This document shows, piece by piece, positions 1 through 7,810 of a stretch of 64,000 nt of DNA. Source of the stretch: Collibacillus ludicampi (GTDB lineage: Bacteria; Bacillota; Bacilli; Tumebacillales; BOQE01). The notes under the pieces were generated by a model. The model searched no databases and was not told where the DNA came from. It saw only the letters and a list, made by a program, of their open reading frames with translations. Made by a program: the position numbers and the translations under genes. The stretch is taken from assembly GCF_023705585.1 (NCBI RefSeq), contig NZ_BOQE01000001.1:774501-838500 (forward strand), written 5' to 3'. Position 1 is the stretch's first letter. Each line of letters begins with the position of its first letter.

Positions 1-95
1 TATTCTACATCTTTACGTTGCTCCTCATCTAGCACGTTCCATGCCACGGACACGTATACAAGTTCGCATTTATCGCTGCGTTTGTACTTTTTCAT
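1..95 (-). CDS. Partial ParR-like partner of the ParM-like actin (cut by window edge)
   Basis: A reading frame starts with ATG at 95 and stays open to the window edge, giving about 31 residues beginning MKKYKRSDKCELVYVSVAWN. It overlaps the end of the upstream actin-like gene by 26 bases, which is tight translational coupling. A small basic protein directly after parM is the usual place for ParR, the DNA-binding adaptor that links actin filaments to the centromere. Only the position and the basic, charged start support this; the fold cannot be judged from the fragment. Confidence 0.5.
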   Translation of the reverse strand, partial: MKKYKRSDKCELVYVSVAWNVLDEEQRKDVE

Positions 96-897
96 ACATC
101 TTCACCCCGATATCGTAGTAAGCCCTCGCATTTGCGAACATTCCGTCCTCAAGCGGTTCAATTGGTACGTTGCGTATATATTGTCGCAGTGCGGAAGACA
201 AAGGTTCGGCTGCACCACCCAAAACGTATATCGGGCCACAGAATTGGTGTAGCTTTCGGGCAACGCTATTAGCGACTAATCGCGCGAATTGTTCCATGGA
301 TAGGTTCCGAATATTCTCCAAGCCAAACTCTAACGTACCAGATAGACGATCCACCCATCTCCCACGTTCCCAGGTACAATAGTTCGTTGTTGCTCCGCCT
401 GCATCGATACCATGAGCTACCGTGTGTTTTTTAGGCAATATAAACTGGGTGCTCGCTCCCTCAGGTACGACCGTGACGTTCGTGATCGTGAATCGTTTGT
501 GTTCACCATTTACCGTTAAGTCATGTTCACCAGTGAAAAGTTGACGCATCCCCTCTTTTTCTGGTTGTGTGTGATTGCTGATAGGATGACCAATCACTAA
601 CGCAATTTCTTCTCCGTTTTCGACAAATCGATGTAATGCGGTAAGTCCGATTAATTGTGTGTCGGTTGTAACTTTAGATGTGAGGAAATTTTGTATCCCG
701 TCTTCTGCCTCATCCCGTGCAATCGAACCAACGTAATATCGACATCCTTTCCACTCTACGACCATATCTTCCTCTGTCATAGTGCGTTCGAGACGTAAGG
801 TGCGATATGACCCACAATAAGATGGGAACGATAATTTGATTCCATCGCTATATACTTTCACGCGATGTCGGCCAACGTCGAGTCCGAAAATGCGCAT
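70..897 (-). CDS. ParM/AlfA-like actin-family ATPase (plasmid or phage segregation)
   Basis: This 275-residue protein has the actin-fold signature. A phosphate-1 motif lies at the N-terminus (FGLDVGRHRVKVY), a phosphate-2 motif near residue 166 (GIDAGGATTNY) and an adenosine motif near residue 225 (YVLGGAA). Bacterial actins of this size (ParM, AlfA, Alp7A, phage actins) polymerise with ATP and push or position DNA. RBS GGGGAG lies 7-8 bases before the ATG. The next gene downstream overlaps its 3' end, as expected for a parMR operon. The gene lies in the accessory island and suggests the island or a relative once existed as a plasmid or as an extrachromosomal or large phage. It has no close match to chromosomal MreB, which is longer. 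Confidence 0.75.
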   Translation of the reverse strand: MRIFGLDVGRHRVKVYSDGIKLSFPSYCGSYRTLRLERTMTEEDMVVEWKGCRYYVGSIARDEAEDGIQNFLTSKVTTDTQLIGLTALHRFVENGEEIALVIGHPISNHTQPEKEGMRQLFTGEHDLTVNGEHKRFTITNVTVVPEGASTQFILPKKHTVAHGIDAGGATTNYCTWERGRWVDRLSGTLEFGLENIRNLSMEQFARLVANSVARKLHQFCGPIYVLGGAAEPLSSALRQYIRNVPIEPLEDGMFANARAYYDIGVKMYEKVQTQR

Positions 898-1055
898 CCG
901 TCACACTCCCCTTGTTTGTTGACTGGTTATGAACTTAGTGATGGTATAAGATATGAGTCATTTGTCGAAAAATGTATGTCCCATCGAACGTTTTATAAAA
1001 AAGTGCAAGTAGGAATTTAACGAACAATCGAGAAGTAATGTTTGAGGTGTTGGAC

Positions 1056-1280
1056 ATGGATGTTACTCCTTTAGAAAAACTGATACGGCAACGCGGACTG
1101 AAGAAAGTTTGGATAGCTGAGCAATGCGGGATAACAAGGAGCACCTTGTCGTCTATCAGTGCCGGAAAACAAGAACCAACGTTGCGCGTAGCATTGAAGA
1201 TAGCGAGGTTGTTTGACGTCAGCGTTGAGGAGTTGTGGGGATGGATACTTGCGGAAGAAGAAAACCGCCCCGATCAGTAA
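1056..1280 (+). CDS. XRE-family helix-turn-helix regulator
   Basis: A compact 74-residue protein made almost entirely of one Cro/C1-type HTH: LIRQRGLKKVWIAEQCGI (helices 1-2), then TRSTLSSISAGKQEPTL (recognition helix region) and LKIARLFDVSVEELW. An earlier ATG at 1038 is in frame, but GAGGTG at 1044-1049 sits six bases before the ATG at 1056, so 1056 is the likely start. It is divergent from the parM-like gene and may regulate that promoter. Its last codons lie inside the hairpin that terminates the convergent ligase gene. Confidence 0.75.
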   Translation: MDVTPLEKLIRQRGLKKVWIAEQCGITRSTLSSISAGKQEPTLRVALKIARLFDVSVEELWGWILAEEENRPDQ

Positions 1281-1293
1281 GGCCGAGGCGGTT
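1263..1293 (-). terminator. Rho-independent terminator after the ligase pseudogene
   Basis: AACCGCC at 1263-1269 pairs with GGCGGTT at 1287-1293. Read on the minus strand the stem is followed by a T-rich run (TTTTCTTCTTC). It overlaps the last codons and stop of the convergent XRE gene. The same sequence is nearly repeated at 3963-3996. Confidence 0.65.
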
Positions 1294-1353
1294 ACATTAT
1301 CATGATTTAAGAAGCGCAGCTTAAGGGGAAAGGTTGAAATGGAGATATTCTGT

Positions 1354-2264
1354 TTAAGATACCCATTGACAATCTTCGGGGTTCTTGTGAGGTAGAAATC
1401 TTTTGAACGATGTGATCCGTAGATTGTGACTTTCAGTACGCTCTAAATACTGAATTTCGCAACACAACAAAGGCTCTACCCATTGCACTCCGGTTCTGTC
1501 TCGATACGTGTGTATCTGTTGGGCCACTTCGAGAAACGCCTGTTTCTCTAGCGGATTGAAGCCAAACTCTACAGTAGCTACCGGTTTATAAGATACCGTC
1601 GGAAAATGAAGGCCAACAAGCAGCCCAAACCGGGGTTTCATACGATATCCTAAAATTACAACGTCTATATTCCGGAAGTTTTTTATTTTGATCCAATCGG
1701 TACTTCGTGTATCCAATGCGTACTTGGATCGTTTACGCTTGGCTACAATACCCTCCCATCGATTCTGCTTAGACCATTCCAGGAGCCAATCGCCAATTTC
1801 CTCTACGAATAGTGTTTGAGTAATCACCTCATTGGGCTGGATGCTCTTGGAGGATATGCTTTCGACTAACGAGATCCTTGTTTAATTGTTCTGTACCATC
1901 GGTATAGAGCACATCAAAGGCGATTAATGTTGCCGGCATTTGCTGTCTTGCATGAGCGATTTTCTCCGGATCGCTCAAGCGGCCACGGGTGTTGAAATCG
2001 TCGAAGATCGTCCGGCCATCTCGATACGCCTTCACAATCGATAATAGCTTCCTCTACTTGTATGGCATCCGCAGCTTCTTGAAATTCCGGAAATTTTTCT
2101 GTAATCCGGCTTCCATGACGAGTAAAGACTTCGATCTTTCGCCCCTTCTTATGTACCAGGCATCTCCATCCATCAGCCTTTAGTTCATAAAAGTAATCCG
2201 GGTGTCTAAGATCAAAAGTCTTCTGCATGGAGGCTAACATTGGTTTAATCGGCTGAAAAAGCAC
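1354..2264 (-). pseudogene. ligD: ATP-dependent DNA ligase (LigD-type NHEJ ligase), two frameshifts
   Basis: Three consecutive minus-strand frames together spell one ATP-dependent ligase. The first has the adenylation motif I (YELKADGWRC, catalytic Lys) and reads to about 2030. The second continues with FDDFNTRGRL and LIAFDVLYTDG (motif III region) to about 1830. The third carries WEGIVAKRKRSKY (motif IV) and WIKIKNFR (motif V), then an OB-fold to the stop. GTG at 2264 is the likely start, with GAGG nine bases upstream. The gene is ligase-only, with no polymerase or nuclease domain seen, and is divergent from ku, its normal NHEJ partner. Frame changes near 2030 and 1830 break it. As sequenced it cannot make a full ligase, although sequencing error cannot be excluded. 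Confidence 0.8.
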
Positions 2265-2334
2265 AAGCACACACCTCGCTTGTGTATTTTCGCATGTAGA
2301 TTGCATGGATTCTACAGGGGATGAATGGTAGGCT

Positions 2335-2371
2335 AACCATCGAAAATCGATAACCATTCCCATCGATGGTT
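2335..2371. promoter_or_regulatory. Inverted repeat in the ku/ligase divergent promoter region
   Basis: AACCATCGA at 2335-2343 and TCGATGGTT at 2363-2371 are perfect 9-bp arms, with a further ATCGAT on each side of the loop. The site sits between the divergent ku and ligase starts, so a shared operator is plausible. No regulator can be named from the sequence. Confidence 0.35.
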
Positions 2372-2420
2372 TTATACTTCGTTTTTTGGGAATTTTATGG
2401 GTAAGAAATGGGGGATGGTT

Positions 2421-3317
2421 ATGAGGTCAATGTGGAAAGGAAGTATCAGCTTTGGTTTAGTCAATATTCCGGTCAGTCTTTATAAAGCCACGGAAGATCA
2501 CACTACCAGTTTCCGCAGCCTTCACGAAGAATGTCGAAATCCGATCCAGTATAAAAAGTGGTGCCCCGTTTGTAACCGCGAAATCGCCAACAATGAAATC
2601 ATACGGGGATACGAATATGCACCGGGTAACTACATCGTTCTTACGGACGATGACTTAGAAAAATTGCCTCTACCGACCTTGCGCGCGATCGAGATTCTGC
2701 ATTTCACCAATAAGGACGATATTGATCCGATCTTTTTCGAGAAATCATACTATATCGGTCCTGGAGAATTTGGAGCCAAGCCCTATAAGCTGCTTCATGA
2801 TGCGATGGAGGCCACGGGAAAGGTGGCAGTCGCCAAAGTAGCATTCCGTACAAGTGAGCACTTGGCAGTGGTTCGAATCCATAACCGTGGCCTTGTGTTG
2901 AATATGATTCATTATCCGGATGAGGTTAGGAAGTTAGAAGGCGTACCTGGGATCACGGAGATCGATCATATAGCGGTCAATGAAGATGAACTTGAGATGG
3001 CTAAAACTTTGATTGAGCAGATCAGCGGAGCCTTTCGCAATGACTATAAGAGCAACTATCAGGAAGCTCTAAAGGCTCTCATTAACGCTAAAATAGAGAA
3101 TGTCGAAATCGAGTCGCCAGTCACTCCACGATCTAACAATGTAATTGATCTCATGGATTCGTTAAAAAGAAGTATTGAAAGAATGAGATCACAAGCAGAT
3201 ACGTCAGAAAAAGCGATTGAAGCAACGGGAACCGATGTAGGAACGGCTATTGATCCGACTCATGCTACTTTAGAGAAACCTAAGCGGCGTAGACGTAGGA
3301 AGATCAATGAGGAATAA
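2421..3317 (+). CDS. ku: Ku-type DNA end-binding protein
   Basis: The protein begins MRSMWKGSISFGLVNIPVSL, the standard start of bacterial Ku, and has the core Ku beta-barrel (YIVLTDDDLEKLPLPT, FFEKSYYIGP, VVRIHNRGLVLNMIHYPDEVR) that encircles DNA ends and recruits the NHEJ ligase. The C-terminus ends in a basic tail (KPKRRRRRK), typical of Ku proteins that bind DNA and ligase. In-frame ATGs at 2397 and 2415 are open, but alignment with known Ku starts favours 2421, giving 298 residues. Its partner ligase lies divergently and is frameshifted. In spore formers this pair repairs breaks in germinating spores; here both genes sit in a mobile island. Confidence 0.93.
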   Translation: MRSMWKGSISFGLVNIPVSLYKATEDHTTSFRSLHEECRNPIQYKKWCPVCNREIANNEIIRGYEYAPGNYIVLTDDDLEKLPLPTLRAIEILHFTNKDDIDPIFFEKSYYIGPGEFGAKPYKLLHDAMEATGKVAVAKVAFRTSEHLAVVRIHNRGLVLNMIHYPDEVRKLEGVPGITEIDHIAVNEDELEMAKTLIEQISGAFRNDYKSNYQEALKALINAKIENVEIESPVTPRSNNVIDLMDSLKRSIERMRSQADTSEKAIEATGTDVGTAIDPTHATLEKPKRRRRRKINEE

Positions 3318-3490
3318 GAAGTGAATTCGAGAATACATTCCACCGCATCATTCTTTACATTCCCCACCAATAGGGACACTGGATATGCCCTCATCTCATC
3401 AGTAAGGTAGAGCACAAGCAACGAATGCAACAACTCCACATCCTGCTTCTTCCGATCTTAGGGAAGTTAAGATTTAATTGAGGAAAACAA

Positions 3491-3515
3491 AACCGCCCCG
3501 AGTGACGGGGTGGTT
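3491..3515 (-). terminator. Terminator of the YolD-like gene
   Basis: AACCGCCCC pairs with GGGGTGGTT around a short loop. On the minus strand the stem is followed by TTTTGTTTTCC. It begins at the stop codon of the YolD-like gene. Confidence 0.7.
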
Positions 3516-3841
3516 CATTCTACATCAATAAGGTCTGTCAGTGGAATGTTCCGCATATTTCCTTCCTGATCCTTCCCTTTCAACTGCTTTGAGTACGGAT
3601 CGATCTTCTCCGGAATTATTTCTACTCGATCGGGGCCAAAGGGTTTATACACGATTACTGATATGTAGCGTTGGTCTTGAATTGCATCCGCAAGCACCCT
3701 AGACATCTCCTCAATCTTTTGTTCATCCAAGACGGGGCGCGGCTGTCTTTTTTCTTCCTTTTCTAATCGTTTCATGGCCTCACAGTGTTCTGGTAAAATG
3801 ATGCGCATAGATTCGAAGATGTTTCCGTCGATTATTCGCAT
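3515..3841 (-). CDS. YolD-like protein under SOS control
   Basis: A 108-residue protein starting MRIIDGNIFESMRIILPEH, with a C-terminal half predicted to form a small beta fold (YISVIVYKPFGPDRVEIIPEKIDPY, then IPLTDLIDV). Both resemble the YolD-like family. YolD-like genes are commonly paired with UvrX/DinB-type Y-family polymerases in Bacillus prophages and are SOS-induced. No polymerase gene is adjacent here, so it is an orphan. A LexA-type box directly upstream supports the assignment. RBS GGAGGGAAC precedes the ATG. The exact biochemical role of the family is not established. Confidence 0.7.
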   Translation of the reverse strand: MRIIDGNIFESMRIILPEHCEAMKRLEKEEKRQPRPVLDEQKIEEMSRVLADAIQDQRYISVIVYKPFGPDRVEIIPEKIDPYSKQLKGKDQEGNMRNIPLTDLIDVE

Positions 3842-3862
3842 GTTGTTCCCTCCAGAAGATAA

Positions 3863-3882
3863 GAACGTATGTTCTTATTATA
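3863..3882 (-). promoter_or_regulatory. LexA (DinR) SOS box overlapping the -10 of the YolD-like gene
   Basis: GAACGTATGTTC at 3863-3874 matches the Gram-positive LexA consensus GAAC-N4-GTTC exactly, and the arms extend as ATAAGAAC/GTTCTTAT. On the minus strand a TATAAT sequence (3877-3882) overlaps the operator edge, so bound LexA would block RNA polymerase. The -35 is weak. Confidence 0.75.
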
Positions 3883-3962
3883 TGAGGTTGGGAAATAAAA
3901 TAAAAGTGTACATATTCCGGGTATTGGGGTTGCAATTGAGGATCTTTGGCCAGAGGAAGAAG

Positions 3963-3996
3963 AAAACCGCCCAGATCAGTGAGACAGAGGCGGTTT
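3963..3996 (-). terminator. Terminator of the collagen-like gene
   Basis: AAAACCGCC pairs with GGCGGTTT. On the minus strand it is followed by TTTTCTTCTTCC. Stem and flank are nearly identical to the hairpin at 1263-1293. Confidence 0.65.
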
Positions 3997-4030
3997 AGAT
4001 AAGAGAGTTGTAACTTCGTGATCACCTGAG

Positions 4031-4765
4031 TTACGGTGTAAGCTTTTCAATGGTTATTGAAGATTGAGAAAAAGCTCCAACTCCAATCACAGATGCCGAA
4101 AATAAAAGCTGCGAACTTCCTGGAGTTGTCACTTGGAAGACCACATCCCCAACAGTTTGAGTATTTACAGCTAGAAGGGGAAATACTGCACCAGCGGGAT
4201 TCGGGGTCGCGCCACCAACTGGTGTATAATTGACAAATACATTTCCGAGTATACTTTCCAACGCGGTATCTAAAATAAACGTTACCCTGTAAAATCCTGT
4301 TTCGGTAATGTTAAAAGTATCAGGAGAAGCGAAGTTGATGGCCGTTCCAAAACTTGCTTGAGCCGCACCTGCGGAGTTGAATGGAATAGGGGCTGAACCA
4401 CCTAAGGCAACAATGCTCACGTTTACAGTCGTTCCGTTTCTACGATATAAGACTGATGAAAGACCTCCGGCAGGTCCAGGTGGCCCTTGCGGTCCAGGTG
4501 GCCCCTGCGGACCAATTGGTCCTTGTATACCTATTCCCCTTGGCCCAGGAGGGCCAGGAGGACCAGGAGGACCTTGTTCTAACGGTTCCCAAAATTGCCC
4601 ATTAAAACGATAAAATATTTTTTGATCAGTATCTAAAAACAAAGCACCTACGTCAGCTGTTAGGGGACGGCTAGATAACGGACCTTCCTGAATCGAAGGA
4701 GCTCCGCCTGCATTAATGACGAATTGTGGGTCGGAGTTCCCGACGAAGTAATTGCTATCCGCCAA
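4031..4765 (-). CDS. Collagen-like surface/exosporium protein (BclA-like)
   Basis: The 244-residue protein has three parts: an N-terminal region of about 65 residues with no signal peptide; a short uninterrupted collagen run of about a dozen G-X-Y triplets (residues about 68-105, many GPP, GPQ and GPR); and a C-terminal globular domain of about 135 residues rich in beta strands ([33 protein letters not shown]). That layout matches BclA-type exosporium or phage fibre proteins, in which the collagen stalk trimerises and carries a TNF-like head. The N-terminal motif [20 protein letters not shown] resembles phage fibre segments that precede collagen stalks. It has its own RBS and terminator. Spore filament versus phage fibre cannot be decided here. 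Confidence 0.75.
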   Translation of the reverse strand: MADSNYFVGNSDPQFVINAGGAPSIQEGPLSSRPLTADVGALFLDTDQKIFYRFNGQFWEPLEQGPPGPPGPPGPRGIGIQGPIGPQGPPGPQGPPGPAGGLSSVLYRRNGTTVNVSIVALGGSAPIPFNSAGAAQASFGTAINFASPDTFNITETGFYRVTFILDTALESILGNVFVNYTPVGGATPNPAGAVFPLLAVNTQTVGDVVFQVTTPGSSQLLFSASVIGVGAFSQSSITIEKLTP

Positions 4766-4936
4766 TTACAACTCTCCCTTCTTTTTTGGTCATGTATAGC
4801 AACTTACTTGCATTCTCTTTTTATGATCCTTTTCAGCAAAAAATACCACGCCTCAATTTTTCAGTCACCACGTGTGCTTTCTCAATCGTGGACATGTGGA
4901 ATCTTTGAGTCTCTGAGGGAAAGAATCTCGGAAGAG

Positions 4937-5122
4937 ATGGTCACAGTCAGGCGGCAATTACATAGCAGCGCCATATTCATCATGAAAAAGGAGTGGCGAC
5001 AGTGGGATGTGATGGTGGAATACAAGAAGAAGGGCCATATTAAGCAGGCACCATACATGCTTCCGATGCTTGAAGCGGAGGCGATAGGGAGGTTGGAGTA
5101 TATTTTGGAGCCCCGGTACTAG
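4937..5122 (+). CDS. Small hypothetical protein
   Basis: An open frame of up to 61 residues rich in charged and aromatic residues (MKKEWRQWDVMVEYKKKG, then MLPMLEAEAIGRLEYILEPRY). No family is recognised. Starts at 4937 or 4982 are possible and neither has a well-spaced RBS. The C-terminal half looks more protein-like than the upstream part. It lies just before the YedK-like gene on the same strand, without overlap. Confidence 0.35.
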   Translation: MVTVRRQLHSSAIFIMKKEWRQWDVMVEYKKKGHIKQAPYMLPMLEAEAIGRLEYILEPRY

Positions 5123-5172
5123 GCTCTTCGTAATCACAAATCAAACCCGCTATAATGAAATTGGTGATGAAA

Positions 5173-5841
5173 ATGTGTGGACGATATTCCTTCTCTCCTG
5201 AGATCCAACAAATTATCCAAAGGTTCAAGATCGACGAGATAACTTTTGAATACACACCGAGATACAACCTTGCGCCTGGACAAATGATCCCCGCTATTAT
5301 CGCTAATGAAGGAAGGAATCGATTAGGTCTTCTTAAGTGGGGCTTGATTCCATATTGGGCTAAGGATGAGAAAATTGGGTATAAAACGATCAACGCGAAA
5401 GCTGAAACGGTGCATGAGAAACCGGCTTTCAGGCATGCGTTTAGAAAGAAGCGTTGCATCATTCCAGCTGACGGTTTCTACGAGTGGAAAAAATCAGAGT
5501 CGGGCAAACAGCCAATGAGGATCACACTGAAAAGTGGCGAACCGTTCGGAATGGCTGGGTTGTTCGATAGCTGGACTTCATCGGATGGAACCAAGATTCA
5601 TACATGCACGATCATAACGACGCGGCCGAACGAGCTTGTTAGCGAGATCCACGACCGTATGCCGGTGATTCTAAGGCCGGAAGATGAAACAATCTGGTTG
5701 GATCGAGAAAAGCAAGATGTTGAGTTACTACAGTCATTGCTTGTGCCCTACCCCGCCGAGCAGATGAGGGCGTATCCGGTATCACCAATGGTGGGGAATG
5801 TGAAGAATGATACGGAGTTACTAACCTGGTTATATGCATAA
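5173..5841 (+). CDS. SOS response-associated peptidase (YedK/HMCES family)
   Basis: The protein starts MCGRYSF, so Cys2 becomes the N-terminal residue after Met removal. In this family Cys2 forms a thiazolidine link with abasic sites in single-stranded DNA. The other active-site residues are present: Asn74 (TINAKAET), Glu104 (GFYEW) and His160 (EIHDRMP). Length is 222 residues, normal for the family. ATGs at 5155 and 5167 are in frame, but the Cys2 requirement and GGTGATG ahead of 5173 fix the start. A TATAAT lies at 5151-5156. It is followed by its own terminator. With Ku, ligase and YolD nearby it completes a DNA-damage set in the island. Confidence 0.92.
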   Translation: MCGRYSFSPEIQQIIQRFKIDEITFEYTPRYNLAPGQMIPAIIANEGRNRLGLLKWGLIPYWAKDEKIGYKTINAKAETVHEKPAFRHAFRKKRCIIPADGFYEWKKSESGKQPMRITLKSGEPFGMAGLFDSWTSSDGTKIHTCTIITTRPNELVSEIHDRMPVILRPEDETIWLDREKQDVELLQSLLVPYPAEQMRAYPVSPMVGNVKNDTELLTWLYA

Positions 5842-5880
5842 AAACCGCCACGATAAGTACGAGGCGGGTTTTATTTTTTG
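5841..5880 (+). terminator. Terminator of the YedK-like gene
   Basis: AAACCGCC pairs with GGCGGGTTT over a loop of about 12 bases, followed on the plus strand by TTTTATTTTTT. Confidence 0.75.
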
Positions 5881-5956
5881 TATGTTTTTAGGTGAAAGTA
5901 GAAAGAAACTAAAGTTGAATACGACAGAAATAAAATTTACTATTTTAATCAATTTT

Positions 5957-6280
5957 TTAAACAGATTTATCTTTTGGCATCTTCCAACGGGCTCTTATAT
6001 CGGGAATTGAGAAGGCTATCATCAATAATATAGCCAGTACAACAATTAACCAAAATGCTGTCCTAATATCACTACTGGTTAAAGTAATTTGGTTGTTTAA
6101 GACTGGAATTTTAGAATAGGCAAGTATGAATAGCAAAAAAGTTATAACCAATATAACGATAAACCACATTCCTTTAGTTAATTGTGCGCGCTTAAATGCT
6201 TCTTTTCCTAAAGTCCCCATTGGATCATTTGCATTTTTAGAAGCTAGATTTGCAGGCGAGACATTTTGATTATTTCCCAT
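5957..6280 (-). CDS. Unrecognised two-helix membrane protein (third gene of AT-rich operon)
   Basis: 107 residues with two strong membrane segments (about residues 38-56, WFIVILVITFLLFILAY; about 76-92, FWLIVVLAILLMIAFSI) and a basic C-terminal tail. It has no signal peptide and no recognised family. Its start overlaps the end of the upstream gene by 11 bases and it has a GGAAGG-type RBS, so it is co-translated with the two genes before it. No clear terminator follows. Confidence 0.65.
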   Translation of the reverse strand: MGNNQNVSPANLASKNANDPMGTLGKEAFKRAQLTKGMWFIVILVITFLLFILAYSKIPVLNNQITLTSSDIRTAFWLIVVLAILLMIAFSIPDIRARWKMPKDKSV

Positions 6281-6821
6281 CCGTCTCTACCCTGTCCTTC
6301 CAATCTAAATATGCTCCGATAATTCCTCCGAGTGACATGATTACTCCTACAATAGAAGTCAGGGGACCTAACGAACCTGATAATCCTGAAGTAATAAAAA
6401 TACCTATAAGCATTGAACAAATAATCCATATTAACGAGTAATACTTGTATAGATCAAAATTTCTTTGCAATGTACTATCCACACCTCCCGCCGGACTGTT
6501 ATTTACTATTCTAAAGCTAATATATGTATCACCGTATGTTAAGTTTACAGAGGCCTCTGATATAGCTTTATTTTTCACAATTCCTTCAAGTACATCGGTT
6601 ATCTGCTTTGAATTTGACAATTCGTCAAGTGTATCATTTGAGCCTTTATCCAGGAGCCATTGTCCACTTCTATCATTAAATTGACCCCTTTCCTGAAATT
6701 TTTCATACAACTTACTATAAGGTATTACCTTCTCACCGGTTAAAAAACTATTTTCGTCTTTCTCAATGGATTCTGTCTTCTCTCCAAATTCTAAGCTATT
6801 TAATATACTATAAGATTGCAA
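6270..6821 (-). CDS. Unrecognised protein with C-terminal membrane hairpin (second gene of AT-rich operon)
   Basis: About 183 residues. The N-terminal two-thirds is soluble and acidic; two membrane helices near residues 128-145 (YSLIWIICSMLIGIFITS) and 150-170 (LTSIVGVIMSLGGIIGAYL) end in a charged tail. A GTG at 6830 opens the frame, but it lies on top of AGGAGG (6830-6835). The TTG at 6821 is correctly spaced eight bases after that RBS and is the likely start. No family is recognised. Its size and topology resemble effector partners in phage-encoded defence or toxin operons, but that is only analogy. Confidence 0.65.
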   Translation of the reverse strand: MQSYSILNSLEFGEKTESIEKDENSFLTGEKVIPYSKLYEKFQERGQFNDRSGQWLLDKGSNDTLDELSNSKQITDVLEGIVKNKAISEASVNLTYGDTYISFRIVNNSPAGGVDSTLQRNFDLYKYYSLIWIICSMLIGIFITSGLSGSLGPLTSIVGVIMSLGGIIGAYLDWKDRVETDGK

Positions 6822-6826
6822 TGCAC

Positions 6827-7531
6827 TCACCTCCTAGCTATTTCTACCAAGGAACGTAATTTTTTCATTGCAAGTTCGCTTGAATATTTAATAAAACTAT
6901 TCAAATTATCTAATTTCATCGTGTTTTGTTGAAATACATCAATATCGAATACCAAATTATGACTAATATTCTGCATTTGAGTTGAATCAGAGAACTGGAC
7001 TGACACGTTTGTTTCGGATCGAATACAAATATTTACTCCGTACTGCCCCTCAAATGTTGAGAAAATAACTTGTGGATTAAAGATATTAGAATTCATTTCC
7101 GATTCAGTTATTTTAAGGAACTTATCCTTTATTATTTCGTTAGATTTCTCAGGAGAATCCATAGATTGACCAAAAAACAAACGTAAACCTACTCGATTAA
7201 ACTCTTCAACTTCTAAGATAGATGTTGTTACATCGATACTCCTAATTACTAAATTTTTAAAACTTGAGAAAGGTACGGGATTATTACTGTCTACCGATAC
7301 TCTATCAGGTAAAGTTGCAACGATAGTTTTCTCTGTTGGATTCACTAAAATTAATGCACCATTCTGTGGATCCCTTTGGCTATGAGGAAACTCTTTCCTC
7401 AATTTTTTTGCTATGTAATTTATTTTTTGAAGTTCATCAAAAAGAAATGTTTGATTAAAACGCACTTCAAGAAGTGCTTTTTCTAATTTAAAACCAATGT
7501 CTTTAAGATCAGCTTCCATTAAAAGACTCAT
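6827..7531 (-). CDS. Unrecognised soluble protein (first gene of AT-rich operon), possibly TIGR04255-like
   Basis: A 234-residue soluble protein with no membrane segment. The N-terminal LEKALLEVRF followed by a charged helix, and the late motif LVFDIDVFQQ, recall the TIGR04255 family, whose members often sit in accessory islands beside other unknown genes. The match is by eye and weak. RBS AGAGGAAGGG precedes the ATG. The gene and its two neighbours are clearly richer in A+T than the flanking phage genes, a sign of separate acquisition. Confidence 0.65.
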   Translation of the reverse strand: MSLLMEADLKDIGFKLEKALLEVRFNQTFLFDELQKINYIAKKLRKEFPHSQRDPQNGALILVNPTEKTIVATLPDRVSVDSNNPVPFSSFKNLVIRSIDVTTSILEVEEFNRVGLRLFFGQSMDSPEKSNEIIKDKFLKITESEMNSNIFNPQVIFSTFEGQYGVNICIRSETNVSVQFSDSTQMQNISHNLVFDIDVFQQNTMKLDNLNSFIKYSSELAMKKLRSLVEIARR

Positions 7532-7801
7532 CTGAAAAATTCCCTTCCTCTTTTACGTAAAATTATCCTTTATTTACATAGCATTCGCGGTTAAAAGCTA
7601 TTTTCCTGCTATAGATTTTATGGAGGTATTACAAAACGTATATATCATCAAGAAACACCATAAATAACATTAATAATAAGTAGTGAACTTATTTATATAA
7701 TTATCTTCTATCCATAGTCCAATTTAGTAAAACCCCATCATAATTACATATGATCTATTATTAAAAACTATTTAATTAAACACCTAGTTGTATTTACTAT
7801 T
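7532..7801. other. AT-rich gap without genes, upstream of the three-gene operon
   Basis: About 270 bases of strongly AT-rich sequence. No ORF with an RBS was found on either strand. It should hold the promoter of the minus-strand operon ending at 5957, but no clear -35/-10 pair stands out. A hairpin at 7803-7822 (CCCCGGC/GCCGGGG) with a plus-strand T-rich flank closes the phage side. Confidence 0.5.
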
Positions 7802-7810
7802 ACCCCGGCA

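Noticed and set aside
5080..5100. GGAGGCGA-like stretch as a second attachment site matching the ssrA end
   Set aside because: Similarity covers only about eight bases before breaking; too short to call an att repeat.
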